Of a DNA stretch of 64,000 bases, positions 62,733-64,000 are shown in pieces (the stretch's first letter is position 1; every line of letters begins with the position of its first letter). The position numbers and the translations under genes were made by a program. The stretch covers positions 2,769,501 to 2,833,500 of the forward strand of contig NZ_CP084530.1 in NCBI RefSeq assembly GCF_023704175.1, given 5' to 3'. Source of the DNA: Paenibacillus sp. YPG26. GTDB taxonomy: Bacteria; Bacillota; Bacilli; Paenibacillales; Paenibacillaceae. The notes under the pieces were generated by a model. It did no database searches. It had not been told where the DNA came from and saw only the letters and a program-made list of their open reading frames with translations.

Positions 62733-62758
62733 ATACCAAGGCATGACTTTTGGCATAG

Positions 62759-62778
62759 AGTATGCAAATCCGCATACT
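62759..62778. promoter_or_regulatory. Inverted repeat upstream of the DoxX-like gene
   Basis: AGTATGC (62759-62765) and GCATACT (62772-62778) are separated by six bases. It could be an operator for the neighbouring response regulator; this is a guess from position. Confidence 0.4.
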
Positions 62779-62887
62779 TTAGCGATCAAACGTTCTGCCT
62801 TTTTCGCTTGCAATTCATTACTTTCCACAGATTTGCTTGCACAGGGTTCCGATTACAATCAAAGTGTAAGAAATTTGAGGAGGAGTT

Positions 62888-63304
62888 ATGAACATGAGAA
62901 AACTAAAAATAGCCTACTGGATCATCACCGTGTGTACCCTGATCGGATTCTTGCTCAGTGCCGTCAATGAGCTCATTAGATCCCCGGAGACTCTAATTTC
63001 GACAACAAAGCTGCTGGGTTATCCCGCCTACTTCCTGACTCTCTTGGGTGTAGCCAAAGTCATCGGTATTGTGGTCATGATTATTCCCAAATTCCCTAGG
63101 CTGAAGGAATGGGCATATGCCGGCTTCACGATTGATTGTATATCCGCATTCTGGTCTGAAATAGCTGTAGGCAATCCTAAAGGCAGTATTAAGTCCGTCG
63201 TTGTCTTATTCTTCGTACTGCTCTCCTATTATCTGTTCCGCAGAATACAAAAAGGGATGGAATTGCGACTGGTTCCTGAATCCAAGCGTGTTCACACGGC
63301 ATAA
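62888..63304 (+). CDS. DoxX-like family membrane protein
   Basis: A 138-residue membrane protein with four helices: KIAYWIITVCTLIGFLLSA, LLGYPAYFLTLLGVAKVIGI, an aromatic helix, and SIKSVVVLFFVLLSYYLF. It belongs to the DoxX-like (YphA-type) group often near stress genes. The ATG at 62888 has AGGAGG four bases upstream, and 62894 is an equally likely start. It is 155 bases after the response regulator, with a terminator at 63395. Confidence 0.85.
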   Translation: MNMRKLKIAYWIITVCTLIGFLLSAVNELIRSPETLISTTKLLGYPAYFLTLLGVAKVIGIVVMIIPKFPRLKEWAYAGFTIDCISAFWSEIAVGNPKGSIKSVVVLFFVLLSYYLFRRIQKGMELRLVPESKRVHTA

Positions 63305-63394
63305 CAAGCAGGCATTCGCAAGCTAGCTATGATTGATATCTATAACGAATTGACCAAGAATCCTGTTGTGCTGATCAATTCAGCGCGGTAAATA

Positions 63395-63437
63395 AATAAC
63401 GTCTCTGAGCTTGTCTTAAGCCCGGGGGCGTTATTTT
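63395..63437 (+). terminator. Intrinsic terminator of the DoxX-like gene
   Basis: AATAACGTCTC pairs with GGGGGCGTTATT across AGCTT/AAGC. A run TTTTTGTG follows. Confidence 0.85.
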
Positions 63438-63521
63438 TGTGCCCAACCATTTCCGTGCCCATTCATAAACCCGAATTTCTATAGATTGTTAGCCAGCTGG
63501 ATATCCTATTCTTACACCTTG

Positions 63522-63586
63522 TTGCAAAATGAAAAAGGAAATGATATATTAGTTGAGCTATCAATCATTGATGCGTCAATCATTGA
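63522..63586 (+). promoter_or_regulatory. Promoter and twin operator of the edge MarR gene
   Basis: TTGCAA (63522-63527) and TATATT (63545-63550) have 17-base spacing. Two copies of the palindrome TCAATCATTGA (63561-63571 and 63576-63586) lie just after the predicted start point (about 63557), where bound protein would block transcription. Confidence 0.7.
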
Positions 63587-63657
63587 GGCATCCAGGATTT
63601 GATTAAGCAATGGCTGTCCCCATTGTTCATGTCCAGATTCACCCAGGAGGTCTAGTC

Positions 63658-64000
63658 ATGACATGTATTCATTCCAAAGAAGAACAGATCATTAATCTGC
63701 TGAACGCACTTGGCAACAAAATCAGTCCCAAATTCGAACGCTGTACGGGAATCAGCTCCTCCCGCTTCGAGATTCTGCATCAGCTGGATCGGATTCCCGA
63801 GATTAACCAGTCTATGCTGCAGAAGGCCATTAATATTGATAGTGCCGCCATTACCCGCCATTTGAAGCAGCTTGAAGCCGATGGCTTGGTGAGCAGACGC
63901 AAGAATCCGGAAGATAACCGCGTTACATTTGTACAGCTTACAGATGAAGGCCGGAAGCATATTGAAGGCTACAAGGTTGAGAAGCTGAGCTTCATTCATC
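63658..64000 (+). CDS. MarR family regulator, truncated by window end
   Basis: At least 114 codons, open at the window edge. The sequence begins MTCIHSKEEQIINLLNAL and contains SSRFEILHQLDRIPEINQ, then IDSAAITRHLKQLEADGLVS with wing RKNPEDNRVTFVQLTDEG, a canonical MarR winged helix. AGGAGG lies eight bases before the ATG. The twin palindromes upstream of the start suggest self-repression; the ligand is unknown. Confidence 0.9.
   Translation, partial: MTCIHSKEEQIINLLNALGNKISPKFERCTGISSSRFEILHQLDRIPEINQSMLQKAINIDSAAITRHLKQLEADGLVSRRKNPEDNRVTFVQLTDEGRKHIEGYKVEKLSFIH

Larger units (their letters stand above)
63305..63657. other. Intergenic region with terminator, promoter and operators
   Basis: The left end holds the terminator of the DoxX-like gene and the right end the promoter and operator sites of the edge MarR gene. 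No gene is seen between. Confidence 0.6.

Noticed and set aside
63652..63999. Minus-strand frame of 115 residues at the window end
   Set aside because: It is antisense to a clear plus-strand MarR domain with a good ribosome binding site.

Overview
The window reads as a chromosomal segment of a spore-forming Gram-positive of the Paenibacillus type. This is inference, resting on the coproporphyrin-dependent hemEHY order, purine-rich ribosome binding sites, many extracytoplasmic solute-uptake, regulator and GNAT genes, an Fnr with a C-terminal iron-sulfur motif as in Bacillus subtilis, YtxH, YutE-like, EcsC-type, DUF1450 and DUF2642-like proteins, and roughly even base composition. Gene density is high, most intergenic spaces hold a clear hairpin terminator, and there is no rRNA, tRNA, phage, intact insertion sequence or CRISPR array.

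Layout. From 0.3 to 6.5 kb an apparent minus-strand run goes CapA-type phosphatase, glycerophosphodiester phosphodiesterase, FAH-family hydrolase, DUF92 membrane protein, TetR regulator and a Uup/YfmR-type ABC-F ATPase. A secreted stalk-domain protein follows, then the haem operon hemE-hemH-hemY. From 11.7 to 23 kb lie single genes and short operons: an MFS exporter, an O-methyltransferase, the RlmL-type rRNA methylase with a lipoteichoic-acid-synthase-like enzyme, small metal or iron-sulfur related proteins, an M14 carboxypeptidase, glutamate racemase and an ABC exporter. A surface-glycan region (24.6-30.2 kb) holds UDP-GlcNAc 2-epimerase on one strand and, on the other, a GT4 transferase, an unusual repeat-bearing GT2 transferase, a pyruvyltransferase and two small beta-barrel proteins. 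Then come an EcsC protein, a repeat-rich non-coding stretch, an ECF sigma/membrane protein pair, and an RND pump with its adaptor.

From 38.3 to 45.9 kb is an alpha-glucoside-type locus: LacI regulator, lipoprotein binding protein, two permeases and a GH65 disaccharide phosphorylase. Its message architecture is the most interesting part of the window: an orphan, perfect 13-nt anti-16S sequence in the binding-protein leader, an intrinsic terminator right after that gene, and four tandem 39-bp hairpin units ending at the permease ribosome binding site. The same 39-bp family recurs at 18.4-18.8 kb, again touching a ribosome binding site.

From 46 to 50.5 kb an fnr gene sits near a doxX-type gene whose promoter carries two perfect TGTGA-N6-TCACA boxes, one centred exactly 41.5 bp upstream of the predicted start point. 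The rest (50.7-64 kb) is SelO, PadR and MarR units with visible palindromic operators, acetyltransferases, a MocR-type regulator, an EamA transporter, a NarL-type two-component pair, a DoxX-like protein, and a MarR gene cut by the window edge.
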